The notes under the pieces are model-generated. The model saw nothing but the letters and a program-made list of their open reading frames with translations, was not told where the DNA came from and did not search any database. Below are positions 1-11,882 of a DNA stretch of 64,000 nucleotides, in pieces; within the stretch, counting starts at the first letter, position 1, and every line of letters begins with the position of its first letter. This DNA comes from Parus major (taxonomy: Eukaryota; Chordata; Aves; Passeriformes; Paridae): NCBI RefSeq assembly GCF_001522545.3, contig NC_031770.1:86963594-87027593 (forward strand), read 5' to 3'. The position numbers and the translations under genes were made by a program.

Positions 1-1529
1 GCTAAAAATTTTGCCTGCATGTGTTGGATTGTCATATCAGCATGGGCTTTCCTTCTTTGACAATGTTGTAGTTCAATTCTATTCTTAATGCAGGATTCAT
101 AGGTGAGATGTTGTGGTTCGTGATTGTTTATCTAAATTAGGCAATAGATGTGGGACATGTGCAAGTGCTCAGGTTGCTGATACATAACCTCTACTAGTAC
201 TTGCAAAGCATGTGTTCCTATGACTTCCCCAAAAAGACAAAAATATACCCTCTACTCTCAGTTGCCTCTCTCGTTTTCTATTGAAGTTTCTTGCAGCTTT
301 CTTTCTGAGATGACCTCAGCCTTTATTACACTTAATTTTCTTTGCTTATTTGTGATTTTTGTGTTAATTTTGATCTTAGTATCTCATTTTGCTTAATTTT
401 TTTAGCTTCAGGGAAGTTCGTTTTCCTTGGCTTCCCTGTTGAAGTCTGTAGGCTCCAAGACAAATACAGTCTATAAAAGTTGGGTTTTTTCCTTTTGTCA
501 GGGAATGGAGAACTGCCTGTCCAAGTACTCTTTATGTGGGCTTTTCAACCCCAGCAGTAGGAAACCACTCCAGAAAGTTTCTTTTCCATCAGTTTAGACC
601 CAGGCAGTCAGGTTTCTATTGTATAACCTTCATCATCCCTGAAACAGAACAGATCTGTTTCTGACCTTCGTCCTGCAGTTTGCTTCAAGGGAGATTTCTG
701 CTCCAGCTGAGACTCAGCTTTTTCTGACAAGTGCTCTGATCGCTCTTGGAGTCAAGTTTGATAATGACCCTTGTGATATCTGCAGTATTCACCTAATAAT
801 ACATTGTCTTGTTTTAGCTCCTTCTCTCATAGGAGTAGTTCACTGTGATGTTGGTTCTCCTACCTTCCAGTATTGTGGAAGTTTCAGAGAACAGTGACTT
901 CAGACCCCAGACTCCTTCAGTTTCTGACTAACAGGAACTTCTAGCTGTCAGTACCAGAAACTGTTGACATGGGAGTCATGTATCACTGGAATTGGCTCAT
1001 GTTAAATGATTCATTTCTGGGATAGATTCCTTCTCCTTTCATTTTGATTGAAGTTTGAGATATCCTATAAAGCCCTCAGGGTAAAATATTGTCTCCTCTG
1101 ATGATTTCCTCTACATTTTCCTAATCAGCTCTGAAATGTCCATGCATTCTTTCCACATATATATATATTTTTTTTTTTTCCTGTATGCTTATTATTTGGT
1201 ATTCCTTAGAATCAGAGTGCACTCAACATGTAAGGCAAGGTGCAACAATTCTACTGATTTCTCTCATTTCTGTCACAGTCTCTTCAGGAGATCAGAGCCT
1301 TACCCTCAAGCAGTGATGCTTTTAAAATAAAGTCTGTGACATGTGGGGAAGCAATGGCATAATACCCAATAGATTTCTTCACTATTCAGAAGATCTTAGA
1401 CCTCCCAGATCTCAGTCCTAGTGTCTGTGGTTGGTGGTGAGAAACACTAGAGCAAGATAAAGTTATGGATTGCTTAAGTAAACCTGACATATAAAGTACC
1501 ATGGATCCAGAAAGACGCTTATAAGTGTG
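1..1529. other. Intronic sequence, no feature recognised
   Basis: This would be part of the intron upstream of the first EYS exon. It is AT-rich with T-rich runs. No splice-flanked open frame, RNA gene or known repeat was recognised. A short open frame at 1136-1330 is low-complexity (Tyr/Phe-rich from a TA/T run) and not gene-like. Confidence 0.6.
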
Positions 1530-1915
1530 CACCCCTGGCTGATGTTATCGAGAGGCACTCCCCATTACCTCTGAGAGCCTGGAGCAACCAGAGGAAGCCC
1601 CTGATGACAGGGAAAAAGACAAATGTGATGTTACGTTAATCTTAAAAAAAAGCCAGGTTACCCATCTTCCAGGAAGGAAGATGGGTAACCGTGAGCCAGC
1701 CAGGTCAATGGCACAATTATGTTCCTGATACTAATATAGAAACAAATGAAGGACAAGCACATCCTTGGGAGCAACCAGCATGGATTTACCAAAGGGAAAC
1801 TCTGCCAGACAGTATGCTCACATTCCCTGTTGAGAAGACTGGCTCTGTGGGAAAGGGCAGGGCAGTGGATAGCCCTTACTTCATATCCCAAACAGCTTCA
1901 CTCCCAACACTTACC
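1530..1915 (+). mobile_element. CR1 LINE fragment, reverse transcriptase region (ORF2)
   Basis: Decayed piece of a CR1 non-LTR retrotransposon in sense orientation. The stretch near 1750-1800 encodes KDKHILGSNQHGFTKGK, which matches the conserved Q-H-G-F-x-K-G-K block of CR1 reverse transcriptase. It is followed near 1855-1875 by KGRAVD, the lead-in to the Y-L-D-F-S-K-A-F-D block. Upstream, near 1595-1620, PDDREKDKCDV resembles the W-R-K-A-N-V region. The frame is broken by shifts and by a small palindrome at 1656-1690, and neither the 5' nor the 3' end of the element is present. Boundaries are approximate. Confidence 0.78.
1656..1690. repeat. Perfect foldback (15-bp stem, 5-nt loop) inside CR1
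   Basis: GGTTACCCATCTTCC (1656-1670) is followed by a 5-base loop and by its exact reverse complement (1676-1690). It sits within the CR1 reverse-transcriptase fragment, where CR1 elements normally have no palindrome. A templated small inversion or duplication is the simplest explanation. Confidence 0.9.
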
Positions 1916-4900
1916 TCCTACCTCTGAGTGGCACAGGAGGATGGGAAATGGGGGTAATAGTAAGACCATAACAGTTTTTCTCTGCCACTTCTTCCTCCTA
2001 CACATCTACAGCTCTCTTAGCTATCCACTGGCCAAAGATGGAAAAAGTGTTTGGCTTGGTATGAATTCTGAAGGATCTGAAGGTGTGGGTAGAAATCAAG
2101 GTAGCAGATATGTGCACTGAAACACCTTGAATGAATCCAAATTCAAATTCAAGCACTGCAATCTGTTTCATGCACAGCAAAAATTGTTTTTATGACTCTG
2201 TAAACTGTCCTTTGCAAAGTTTAGTGGAGTCATCTGACAGTCTAGGAAGCCACTGCTGAACAGCCAGAATGAAAGCTAAACTATAAATAGCTGGCTGGCA
2301 GACATCTTGTCCTGATGTCTCACCACAGCAAAAAAAATCCCCTTCAGTTCTGTGCCAGCTTTATTTATTACTTATTTTTATATTCTGTCCTATTTCTTTG
2401 ATAAAGAATATGATGGGAATAGTTCAGACTTGCCACAGGTAAATGGGAAAATCAGTTAAACAGTTAAATAGCATAATCTTTTTAAAACATTGAGGTTTTA
2501 AAGCTATTTATGGTCACTGTTTTTTAAGACATAAAAATCAACAAAAAAGGAAGAGAAACCAAAATATACACAGAAGAAAACCCCTTTTTGATCAGAAATT
2601 GAAAAAAGGTATTATTTTTGAAATCTCAATACATGTTTCAGAATAATTAATTTCATGCTAGGTTTAGTAATTGTTATTAGCAATTGCTATTGTTAATTGT
2701 TTACAATAGCTTTTTCTCTGCAGAGAAGATTGGTACACTTAAAGGGAAAAATACAGATTGTTTTCAAATACCTACAGCAGCAGCAGTTGATTACAGTAAT
2801 ACTGTTATTTCTGCTTCTATAATTGTTCCAGTAATTTATTTCTAGACTTAATAGTATTTTAGTAGTGAGAATGTGAAATGTCATTATATCTTCACCTTCC
2901 TGTTCAACTCAAGCAGTTCTCTATAATTAAACCCTCAAAATACTAAAACAGGGAAGTTTCAGAAACAAAGAAAGTTCCTATACCAGGAGAGCATTCTTTT
3001 AAATAAAGATAAAAGATTAAGGGGAAGGTGTGCAAATACATATGTGAACATCAATATGTTACCAGTGGGGAAATGGCAAGAGATAATTCAGTGATATGTT
3101 CAGGTTCATAGTGTATTAATGTTGAAACTAAGGTGAGATGGAAATCATTATACATCTAAAGACTCAGACTAGGAGACCACAGTAGTCTAGCAAGCTTGTA
3201 CTGTAAATACAAGTGTGTAAAATACACTATGCATATGTAAGAACACATACAGTTTTCCAATGGAAAAGAGATAATGTGATACTATCATATTTATCATATA
3301 CTATCATATGTGCAGCTCAGTTTTAAGATGTTCTTAGGCATATACATATGTAGATAAAAATGTCTTAAACATTTTAATAACCAACTGCTAAAACACAAAA
3401 TTACATCCTTTCTTTTTTAGTAACTCATCTACAGAATTCAATGGCATTGAGTGAAGAAATGGACCATGTGAAACAGGTGTTACAAAATACAGAATCAGAC
3501 CCTTAATTTAGAATGATTCAAAAGCAATTTGCTCTCTGCTACAGCTGCTGTGCTTCCATAGACTAACACAACAGTAACCACTCTGTAACTGTCTAGTTAG
3601 AAACAGTTTATGATCCATTTCCCTTGCCAGAGCATTGCAAAGCAGTGGGAGAATTTAGTACAATCTGTGCATAGTGCTTTAGATTTGATTATCTGGCATT
3701 CACCTTACCTGATAAATCTTGGGCTCTGACAGCAACTTTCACACTATAATTTATAGTAATATAATATGTACATGATTCTTTAACATCCTGCTACAGTAAT
3801 CATTGGATGTGAGCAAATTACAGTGGTCCTGACCCAATTAATGCTCCCTGGGCTGCAGTGTTCAGCCTGAGAAGATTCCTGGGGAAGCCAACAAAGGAAA
3901 GAACACCCAATCTGTCACAGGATTGCAAGATATACTAGACTGTTACATGGCTGCAACTGTTTGCTATAGTGGTATAAGCAAGAAAGGGTAGTTTGAAACA
4001 TTAGAGGGGCCAGTTCTTGAATGTCCATACATCTCCTGTTGTTCCACAGCATAGCTGAAATTTCCATACTTAACTATTAAAAATACATTTTTTTAATAAT
4101 TTTTTAGTCAGACTGGTTATAGGGTTTTCGTTTTTTAACATTAGTTCATAAGTCCACCTAGGAATAATCCAAAGGATATTTGATATACTTTAAAGGATTA
4201 TCTGATCCATCAGTTTATGCTCTAGCTCACAACAGACTAAGTGGAAGTCAGTTGGCAAGCATTAGTCTTCCCTCTAGATATAGTGAAATATAGGTGTTTT
4301 GCTTGTAAGAGCTATGCAGTACTGTTTAAGGTTCTGCTGTGGTACAGAAAATAAGAAGTGTTGACTATTTTATCCAGAATCTCATTGTGATTTTAGTTCT
4401 ACATTTCTGAAACTGCGAGTTGTTCCTGTTTGTATCAATTCTAGAATCTGTATTTTTCAAAAAATGGGATGAAATTGTTTGTCCTCATATTTATGCTGCT
4501 CCCTTTTAATTTGACTTTCACTAACATACATTATACTTCTTCTAAGTCTGCTCTGTTGTCAAGTTTGTGATTTACAATATTCAGAAAGGCTGTTTCAGGG
4601 TGTTTGTTGATTTGAAATGCATTTTGCATCCTGAAGAGCATCTGACTTCTTTTTGAATCTTGACATGACAGCCTTAGATCCTGAGAAGTATTTACTTTCT
4701 AATGTCCTACTTAGGGTATGCTTTGACTCTGTCTTTGCATCACCTGAGTGCTTATCTTAATTTAGAGCACCACTTTCTGTTACTCAAGATATTAAATATT
4801 TATGCGCTTTCAAATACTAAATAAATATTTGTCACAGCACCAAAAATATTTCTACAAGTCAGTGTTTCATTGGCTACTATCACATATTCTGGTATTTGTT

Positions 4901-5647
4901 CTTCTTTAGATTGGGAAGTTGTGGTGTGCAGGCTCTGTTCTTATATAATTAAATATTACCCTGAAGTCATGGATCCTGTCTCTTAACTGGAGAGATGTTT
5001 TGCCTGTTCTGAATAGTTTGTTTTGATCAGCACCCTTTTTAGAACCAGAACTTCCTACATTGTCAGATAGTTTGTGAATACATTTAACAGCACAGGACTT
5101 GGGGGGCAATATTTGTTGCATCTAACCAGTGTGAAAACTCAATTAGTATTGGCAATTTTTGTCATTTCTTTTATTCAGTTTGCTGGCTACCCACCTAAAA
5201 AAAAAACCTTCTTGTATTTCCCATAATTACTCCTTTTCTTTAAGAACTTTTGCTTAGGAACAGTGTAAAAACATCTCTGGAAATTAAGTTGGCTCAGGTT
5301 TTGGGTGACCCTCTTATATAGGACCATTAATGTGTTCAAGGGATATTAATATTTGGAGAAGCATAACTTCCTCAAACAAAATTAGATTCTTTATGTGATA
5401 TTGTCCCATGTTTTTTGCTACTGACATTCTTCATTACAACATTCAGGAACTTTCTTCTGAATATTTATTTTCTGAGTTTTAGTTTTCTTCAATCATTTTG
5501 GCCTTTCATAGCCCCTTCTGAAATGCTGGTATTGTATTTGCCACTTTCCTCTCTATTGTTACCAAACTTGATTTAATTAAAAAGGTATATAATGCTTTAG
5601 CCCAATTCCAGGCTTCCTAGTTTTCACATATTGGAAAGTTTTGATGA
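1916..5647. other. Intronic sequence, mostly unannotatable
   Basis: AT-rich DNA with no recognised gene or RNA. One weak exon-like segment is at 3421-3476: a pyrimidine tract ending TTTTTTAG, a short open frame and a CAG|GTG donor-like end. It is discussed as a finding. The remainder has only short A or T runs. Confidence 0.6.
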
Positions 5648-5808
5648 ACAACCTCCCCAGTAAGATGGTAGAATCCCTATCACTGGAGCTTTTGCACATA
5701 ATTGGACAGGGTGCTAGTTAATCTCATCTAAACTCCCTTTTATATGCAAGGTTGGACCAGATGATCTTGTGGGATTCTTTCCAACCTGGGATGATTTATG
5801 ATTTTATG
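5648..5808 (+). mobile_element. CR1 LINE 3' terminal fragment
   Basis: The sequence runs from a segment like the end of CR1 ORF2/3' UTR (ATGGTAGAATCCCTATCACT) through GGTTGGACCAGATGATCTTG and CTTTCCAACCTGGGATGATT to a degraded octamer tail (ATGATTTATGATTTTATGG). This is the standard 5'-truncated CR1 end, in sense orientation. It is diverged, and the start is approximate. Confidence 0.85.
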
Positions 5809-8800
5809 GCTTAAGTGCTTTTTTTTCAGCCTTAACTAAAATATATCCCAGAACATTTTTAAATATGCAAAATAGCAGATTTTATTTACCAGATATTACC
5901 CTTTTAAACCTTCACGAATATTTTGGCCAGAAAAGTGTTGACTAATAATCTTCTTTTTTCTGCTAATCTGATAAGCAATCTCTCTTAATTTTTTTATTTT
6001 TTTTTTTAAGCCATGCATGATTTTTTTTTCCACTTGATCATATGTAGTTACTGAGCTCTTTGGAAGTGTTCTTCCATAACCTGAAAGCATTCTACCCATT
6101 GAGCTTTCTGTTTGTTTTTGTCCTTATTAACCTTGTCCTGATGCAATTAAACCTTCTGGTGGCTTTTTAAGTATTATTTTCTCCCAGGAGAAAACAGAGT
6201 ATGAGTATATTATAGTCAGGGTTTTTTTTATGTTTTGGCGGGGTTTTAATGATTATATTTTGAAATATTGAAACATATTTATTATTTGAATAGAGTTATA
6301 TCTCTCATAGTTTCTCTAATGGTTCCAAGAAACCATTATTTACAGCATCTAAAAATGTGGTCCCTTCAGCATATTTTGTCATGATTTCTTACCAGAATGC
6401 TTGTAGTAATTAAATTCTGTTATTACTGGTTTTTCTGCCTTAACCCTTCTAACCTGCTTTAGTATTTGAAAAATATTATCACCACCTTAGTGATATTTAA
6501 TATAGCTCTAAGGTAATATTTTTCTTGCTGCATGAAATTTTAGTGCAAAATTATTTGTGCCAGTTTGCTTATATTTGACTTCTTTTATTATACTGCCTTT
6601 TTCCAGTGCAGCCTACACCTTTCTTGATTTTCACTCTTGCATCATAACATCACAGTGTTTATATTTCTACCATCAAGATACTTATCATATTCTTACTGTT
6701 TTACTGCCTTTTTTTTCCTTTTTTAAAACTCGGGTATATTTTCATAGGCAGTTACTTTTCTTTTGAAAATAAATGATGTTTTATAGTTTGCTAGAGAGTT
6801 TTTTTTACACAAATATTCATATTACAATTTTTGCAACATATTTAGTTACGTCATGTATATTTTGAATGTGAATTTTGATTTTTTTAAATAAGTTTTTCCA
6901 GGTAAAGAGAAAAATGTAATGGAATAACATTGATAAATAAATTTTATTCTAGTTTCAATATACTGTAATTATGTCTACTATATAATGGTAATAGACAGTC
7001 TTGCCTAAGCCATTGATTGAAAAAGAAATACATATGAGACTTCAGATATCTTGCTGAAAGTACCAAGTGCTGTAGGGTTCTTTGTTACTAGTGTGCCAGT
7101 AGCCTTTACCATCTAGGAATCTGTTCTTGTTAGGTCTTCTAGGCTAAACAATACAGTAAAGTGATACCATCAAGAAAAAGCTAAAGAAATCCAGTAACAG
7201 TGAATTTCTGGCTTGTGTTATTCTTTTTAAGTCAATCTGTGTTGAAAAAGCTGCAGATTATGACCTTGGACATTGCAGCATTTGAGATATTAATTTAGAA
7301 GAAGGCAGTATACACAGGGAACATTGTAGCAAAGAGTAACACATTTTATTTATTTTTTTCTTATTAGGTTAATCAGTATGCTTATTAAAGATTTGTTAAT
7401 TCTTTTTGTTATATCTGAGTATGTTCATGTAAGTGTTTTGGATAATTCATGACAGATTTACCTGCTTGAAACAAGTTTCAATTCCTGCTGAAGATCATTA
7501 TTCTAACTGTGTGATCCTTAAAAACAGCTTCTACAGGTCAGAGAAATATTGAATTTTGCTAGTTATTGTAAAATCTAAACCTAGACTATTAATCAAAATA
7601 ACAACAATAGCAATAACAATAAATGTTTCTATTATGTCTAAAAATTCCAAATTTATAATATTAAAAATATAGAATGGGAGACATAAAAGTAAATATAAAG
7701 ATTTTCAATAATATTTCTGAATACTTCTTGATAAGTCTATATTTAAAAGTTATGTTAATTTGGGTGATTTTATTAAATATAGGTTGCACTTCATATTTAT
7801 TATGAAAATAGTAAGATAAGTATTTTTGACATTTATAATATCAGTCTTATTGGCTGCGAAAACATATATTTCTCCAGCTGTATTCTGTGATGTTTTTACT
7901 GCTTCCATTTTAGATTTCACTAGAGTTGGTTTAGAGAAGTTAGAATTTCAGATATGCATGTATGTAGGTATGTATGTATTTTATATTATTATATAATACA
8001 AATTCTGTTATTATATTATTAAAATGTCTATTATTTTCAATAAAGTCTCCTAGCACCATAACAAAATAACTTCAAGTGAGAAAGCAAGAAATATCCTTAA
8101 CTGTGTTAAGTCCACAGACCAGAAGGTATTGCTGGTGAGAAACCAAGGTTTTTCCTTACTGATTATCTTCTGCATCAAATTAAAGGGGACACTTTAGGTT
8201 ACATAAATTGAATCACTTTGACAAGGCTGTGCTTCACAGAATTGCAAAAATCTTACTAATATCAACATCTCTAAATTAAAAAAAAGCATTTGCATTCCAC
8301 TTAATATATCAGCAGTCCACAATGTAAACTGATTACTATAACCAAGATTAAAAATGTAATTCATTTTCATTAGATAATGCTAAGATGCCAAGATCGTTAA
8401 ACTTATTACAGAGCTCCAGATCACCCAAACTGGTGATATTGTAGCTACACCATATTCCTGCAGAAAAGAAGCCAGTGAACTTTAAAGAAGTTCATGGCCC
8501 AGGGCCATATGTGCAACAGCCTTGGCTAAGAGCAGCCACACTGAATCAGAACATTAAAAGCAATGAGTGTGTGGTCCAAAACTCTCAGTAGAATAGTATA
8601 TTGAGCCAAATAGATTATTTCTGTTTCTTGTTTATATGAGATTTTGATATGCATGGCTTTGACTGTGTCCTCTAGAAGCTCTTTTATGCAGCTAGAAATA
8701 ACCAGAGCTCTGTGTGCATGGGGAAATCAAACTCCTGAAAATTCTGGGTCTGAAAGAAAAGAAAAAAAAAAAAACATTGCAAAGCCTTTTGCTTATCTTA

Positions 8801-9534
8801 AATGGTGATGCTTGTGTCACTATCTCACTGAAATCCCCTCAGAATCTGGCTTTATGGAAGTATTTTTCTCAAAAGCATTTTAATTATTTTATCATTTCAG
8901 TGCCTGAGCTCAGACCTGTGTGTACTAAATGCTTGGAGCTAACCAGGTAGCAACCTCAGCAAATAAAAGACTGATACCAAGGCATCACCGAAAATTTCTC
9001 TGTCTTGTTCTCTTGAGATCATTTCTAAACAACATTTGGGTAGAGGGATGTAAACAAACTCTGCATCTGGAGAATTTAATAAGAGATTTGAATTCAGATT
9101 TCTGTTCAGTATGGAAGAAATATTTTCTTTTATTTTTGACTAATATTTCCTATGGAGGGAAATAAGAGTTTGGGAAACAAAAGATTAATTAAAAGGAAAT
9201 AGCACGATACAACCAAATTTCTAAAGGCAACTAGTAGGCATGTTCAGATGAATAGCTATACTGTAAAAAGTTCTGTTTGATAAAAAGTGCATGTCATGTA
9301 TTCCTGTGTGATACCAGAAGTTTTTTTCTGTTCCAGTACCTTCAGGGAGTTTGTTCAAGCTCTTCCTCTCAGTCGACATGTAAAACACAAGAATGTCTGC
9401 AACCACACCACACTGCACTGAGATGAAATGCTCAGCAATAAACAAAGACCAGACCATTCCGCCCCACGGGCTTTTTCAGCTTAAAGGAACACTCTTCTCC
9501 TGGGAAGTGAGAGAGAGTTCCTTTCCCTCTGTCC
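5809..9534. other. Intronic sequence with one repeat copy, no gene seen
   Basis: Very AT-rich. It contains one arm of a dispersed inverted repeat at 6216-6324 and a short TATG-type microsatellite near 7955-7985. No splice-flanked coding frame was recognised. Open frames near 8714-9165 lack recognisable motifs. Confidence 0.6.
6216..6324 (+). repeat. Inverted-repeat arm A (partner at 10654-10760)
   Basis: About 109 bp that matches the reverse complement of 10654-10760. The last 34 bases (6291-6324) are identical to the reverse complement of 10654-10687. The rest differs by a 4-base indel and a handful of substitutions, mostly in a T/G run. I do not recognise the family. This copy is not next to CR1 sequence. 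Confidence 0.9.
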
Positions 9535-9642
9535 TGGTAGTGATGTGAATGGGTATGGAATAACATTAGGGTCCTGGCCTTGCCCCCTCCCAGCTATTCC
9601 AAAAATCAACCCTGTCCTGGCCAAAACCAGGACACCATAGAA
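9535..9642 (-). mobile_element. Degraded LTR fragment, same type as 42767-43316
   Basis: Short remnant in antisense orientation. It contains GGGTATGGAATAACAT, a GCCCCCTCCCAGC block and the terminal GTCCTGGCCAAAACCAGGAC, in the same order as in the longer antisense LTR near 43 kb (CCCAGCCAAAACCACA at its end). Internal sections are missing. Endogenous retroviral LTR origin is inferred from this order; the exact family is not assigned. Confidence 0.5.
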
Positions 9643-9720
9643 CTAGCCTCCAGGAATGGAAGGTCCCTAAGACCAGAGAGAAACTCTGGAGCAAGAAATA
9701 CGTAACACTGCTGGAGTCAA

Positions 9721-9864
9721 CATCCCTGGAGGTTGATAAAAGATAAATGGAGTTTTGATAAAAGACAGGATGTGGCATTTAATGCCGTGGTCTAATTCAT
9801 AAGGTGGTATTAAGTCATAGGTTGGACTTGATCAGAAAAATCTAGTTAATTCTGTGGTTCTGTG
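9721..9864 (+). mobile_element. CR1 LINE 3' terminal fragment
   Basis: The segment CATCCCTGGAGGTTGATAAA, then TCATAGGTTGGACTTGATCA, then TTAATTCTGTGGTTCTGTG follows the order of the CR1 3' end (insert start, G-G-T-T-G-G-A-C-T block, octamer tail). It is sense, diverged and 5' truncated. A separate CR1 body fragment begins about 40 bp downstream, so these are two insertions or a rearranged one. Confidence 0.75.
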
Positions 9865-9904
9865 AAAAGGTCAGGTAACCCTTAAACACACTGGTCATAT
9901 ATAA

Positions 9905-10653
9905 GTCTCTGAGGTTTAGTGGGTTGCACCCAGGAGTGCTGAGAAATCTGTCTGATGCCACTGTGAGGTCACTCTTAATTATCCTTGAATGGTCATGGCA
10001 ATTAGGTGAGGTTCCTGAAAACTGGGAGAGAACAAATATAATCTTTGAGAAGGGCAAGAAGGAAGATCTGGGAAACTACACGTTAGGCAACCTCACCTCA
10101 GTCACTGGGAAGGTGATGCAACAAATCCTTCTGGAAACAGTTTGCAAACACATGGAGGTCAAGAAAGTAACTAGAAGTCACCAACATGGATTTAAAAGAG
10201 GAAGTCATACTTGACCAGCCTCCCAGTCTCTGAAGTTAGGTAACTAGTTTGGTGGACAAGGGAGAGCAGTAGATGCTGTCTACCATGACTTCTGTAAAAT
10301 TTTTGACACTATCTCCATCACAGAAAACTGACGAAATACAGGTGTATACAGAAGTTCACAGTGAGGAGGATTAAAAAAAAGTCTGAATGACCAGGCCTGA
10401 AGTGTTGTGATCAGTGATGCAAAGTCTGGTTGGAGGTCAGTAACTGGTGATGTGCCCCAGAATTTACTGGTGGGTCCAATACTGTTCAACTTCTTCACTG
10501 GTGACCTGGATGACAGAACAGAAGGCACCCTCAGCAAGTTCTAAGACTGATTCAAAACTGGAAAGTGGCTAATTCTCCAGAGGGTTGTGCTGCCATCCAG
10601 AGGGACCTCAACAGGCTGGAGAAATGGTATGACAGAAATCTCATTAAGTTCAA
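9905..10653 (+). mobile_element. CR1 LINE fragment, reverse transcriptase domain (ORF2)
   Basis: Broken copy of the CR1 ORF2 reverse transcriptase, in sense orientation. An open stretch at 9924-10214 includes SWQLGEVPENWERTNIIFEK, GKKEDLGNYTLGNLTSVTGK and HQHGFKRGSHT, matching the CR1 blocks around W-R-x-A-N-V, N-Y-R-P-V-S-L-T-S and Q-H-G-F. Beyond a stop, 10270-10320 carries the decayed A-V-D-x-V-Y-x-D-F block and 10450-10640 the V-P-Q-x-L-L-x-P-I-L-F-N-F-F to D-L-x-R-L-E-K-W region. Several stops and frameshifts make it inactive. The CR1 sequence stops abruptly at about 10653, where arm B of the inverted repeat begins. Confidence 0.92.
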
Positions 10654-10760
10654 AACCATTAGAGAAACTATGAGAGATATAACTCTAGGCAAATAATATG
10701 TTTCAATATTTCAAAATATAATCATTAAACACCCCCCAAAACATTAAAAAAAAACCTGAG
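10654..10760 (-). repeat. Inverted-repeat arm B (partner at 6216-6324)
   Basis: Reverse-complement copy of arm A, starting exactly where the CR1 reverse-transcriptase fragment breaks off. 10654-10687 is identical over 34 bases to the complement of 6291-6324; the remainder is about 90% similar by eye. Weaker similarity may continue to about 10795 (CAGAGTA-like words shared with 6195-6201). Confidence 0.9.
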
Positions 10761-11882
10761 GTGTAAACTCAAGAGGTACTCTGAGGTAGTTCCTAAAGTA
10801 AACCTAAAGGGGGACTGTGCAAGAGCAATTACTTCCATGTAGTTGAGGCAGGACCCTTTCAGTTTCAGGAGAAAGCAGACATTTGACAGGGTAGAGATAT
10901 ATTTGACAGCATATCTGTGCTAGTCAGGCAACTAATGCAGTGATTACCCAAATGAGCCTTTCAACCAGCAGTTCCCTAGATTTATCACCCACTATTTCCT
11001 TCTGTATTTGGTAACTGTAGGTTCACTTCTTGCAGACTGATTCTTTATGCAACTGATGAGACTGCACAAATATTGCATTCAGTTTCTTTATGCGTTCTCC
11101 ACAACACACACCTAAAATCAAGAGCTTTAACTATCAATTTACTCATCTGTTTACTTGTTTTTTTGATAAAGGTAAGTTCTGGAGCATCAACTGTACCAAT
11201 CTAACCACAAAACTCAATCTATATGAGAAAAAAAGCATGTTATGAAAAATTCTTATCACATTTTAATAGCTAAAACTAATCTGAATATTCATCTGTTCCT
11301 ATTTTATGTATGTGTGATTTTTCTGAAAGTTTTTTCAGCAGGAGAGAGGTTTATGCCACAAACATGAAGTTTTGGGTGTGTAACTTCATCCTATTAAAAT
11401 GCAAATCCATGAGTTTCTCTTCAGCAAAAAAAGAAGACAATTTGCTGCTAAATCCCATTGAAAATTACTTTTACCAATTAAACTTCTGTGCTTTGGATAG
11501 CCAGTGAAGCAAATTGTTGCCATTTCTGATAAATACAAACTCAGTAACCAAAAACATCCATGTTGCTATGAGCACACTAAGGTAGTTTATTTGATTTTTC
11601 ATAACCATGTGGTGCCTCCTGAATTGTTAAGAATAAAAAAAAAAAAAAACCTTTGCTCTCACAGCAGTGTTTTTACAGAATTCTGGTACAGTATCTTGGA
11701 TGTTTTATTTCTTACCTCTGTCACCATTTTTGCTAGTGTATGACTTTGTATCTCTCTAATATATTAAGTGGCAATTGTGTTTTCATGCAATGACTCACAG
11801 TAAGCATTGCATCAACTATGTTGTAATGTATCTGTGAAAGTTTGTATGATAGATGCAATGTGTCTGTATGTATTAATTCTCC
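10761..11882. other. Intronic sequence, no feature recognised
   Basis: AT-rich spacer between arm B and an LTR. It includes a run of about 15 A near 11635-11649. Open frames at 11310-11507 and 11504-11743 have no motif that I recognise. Confidence 0.55.
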
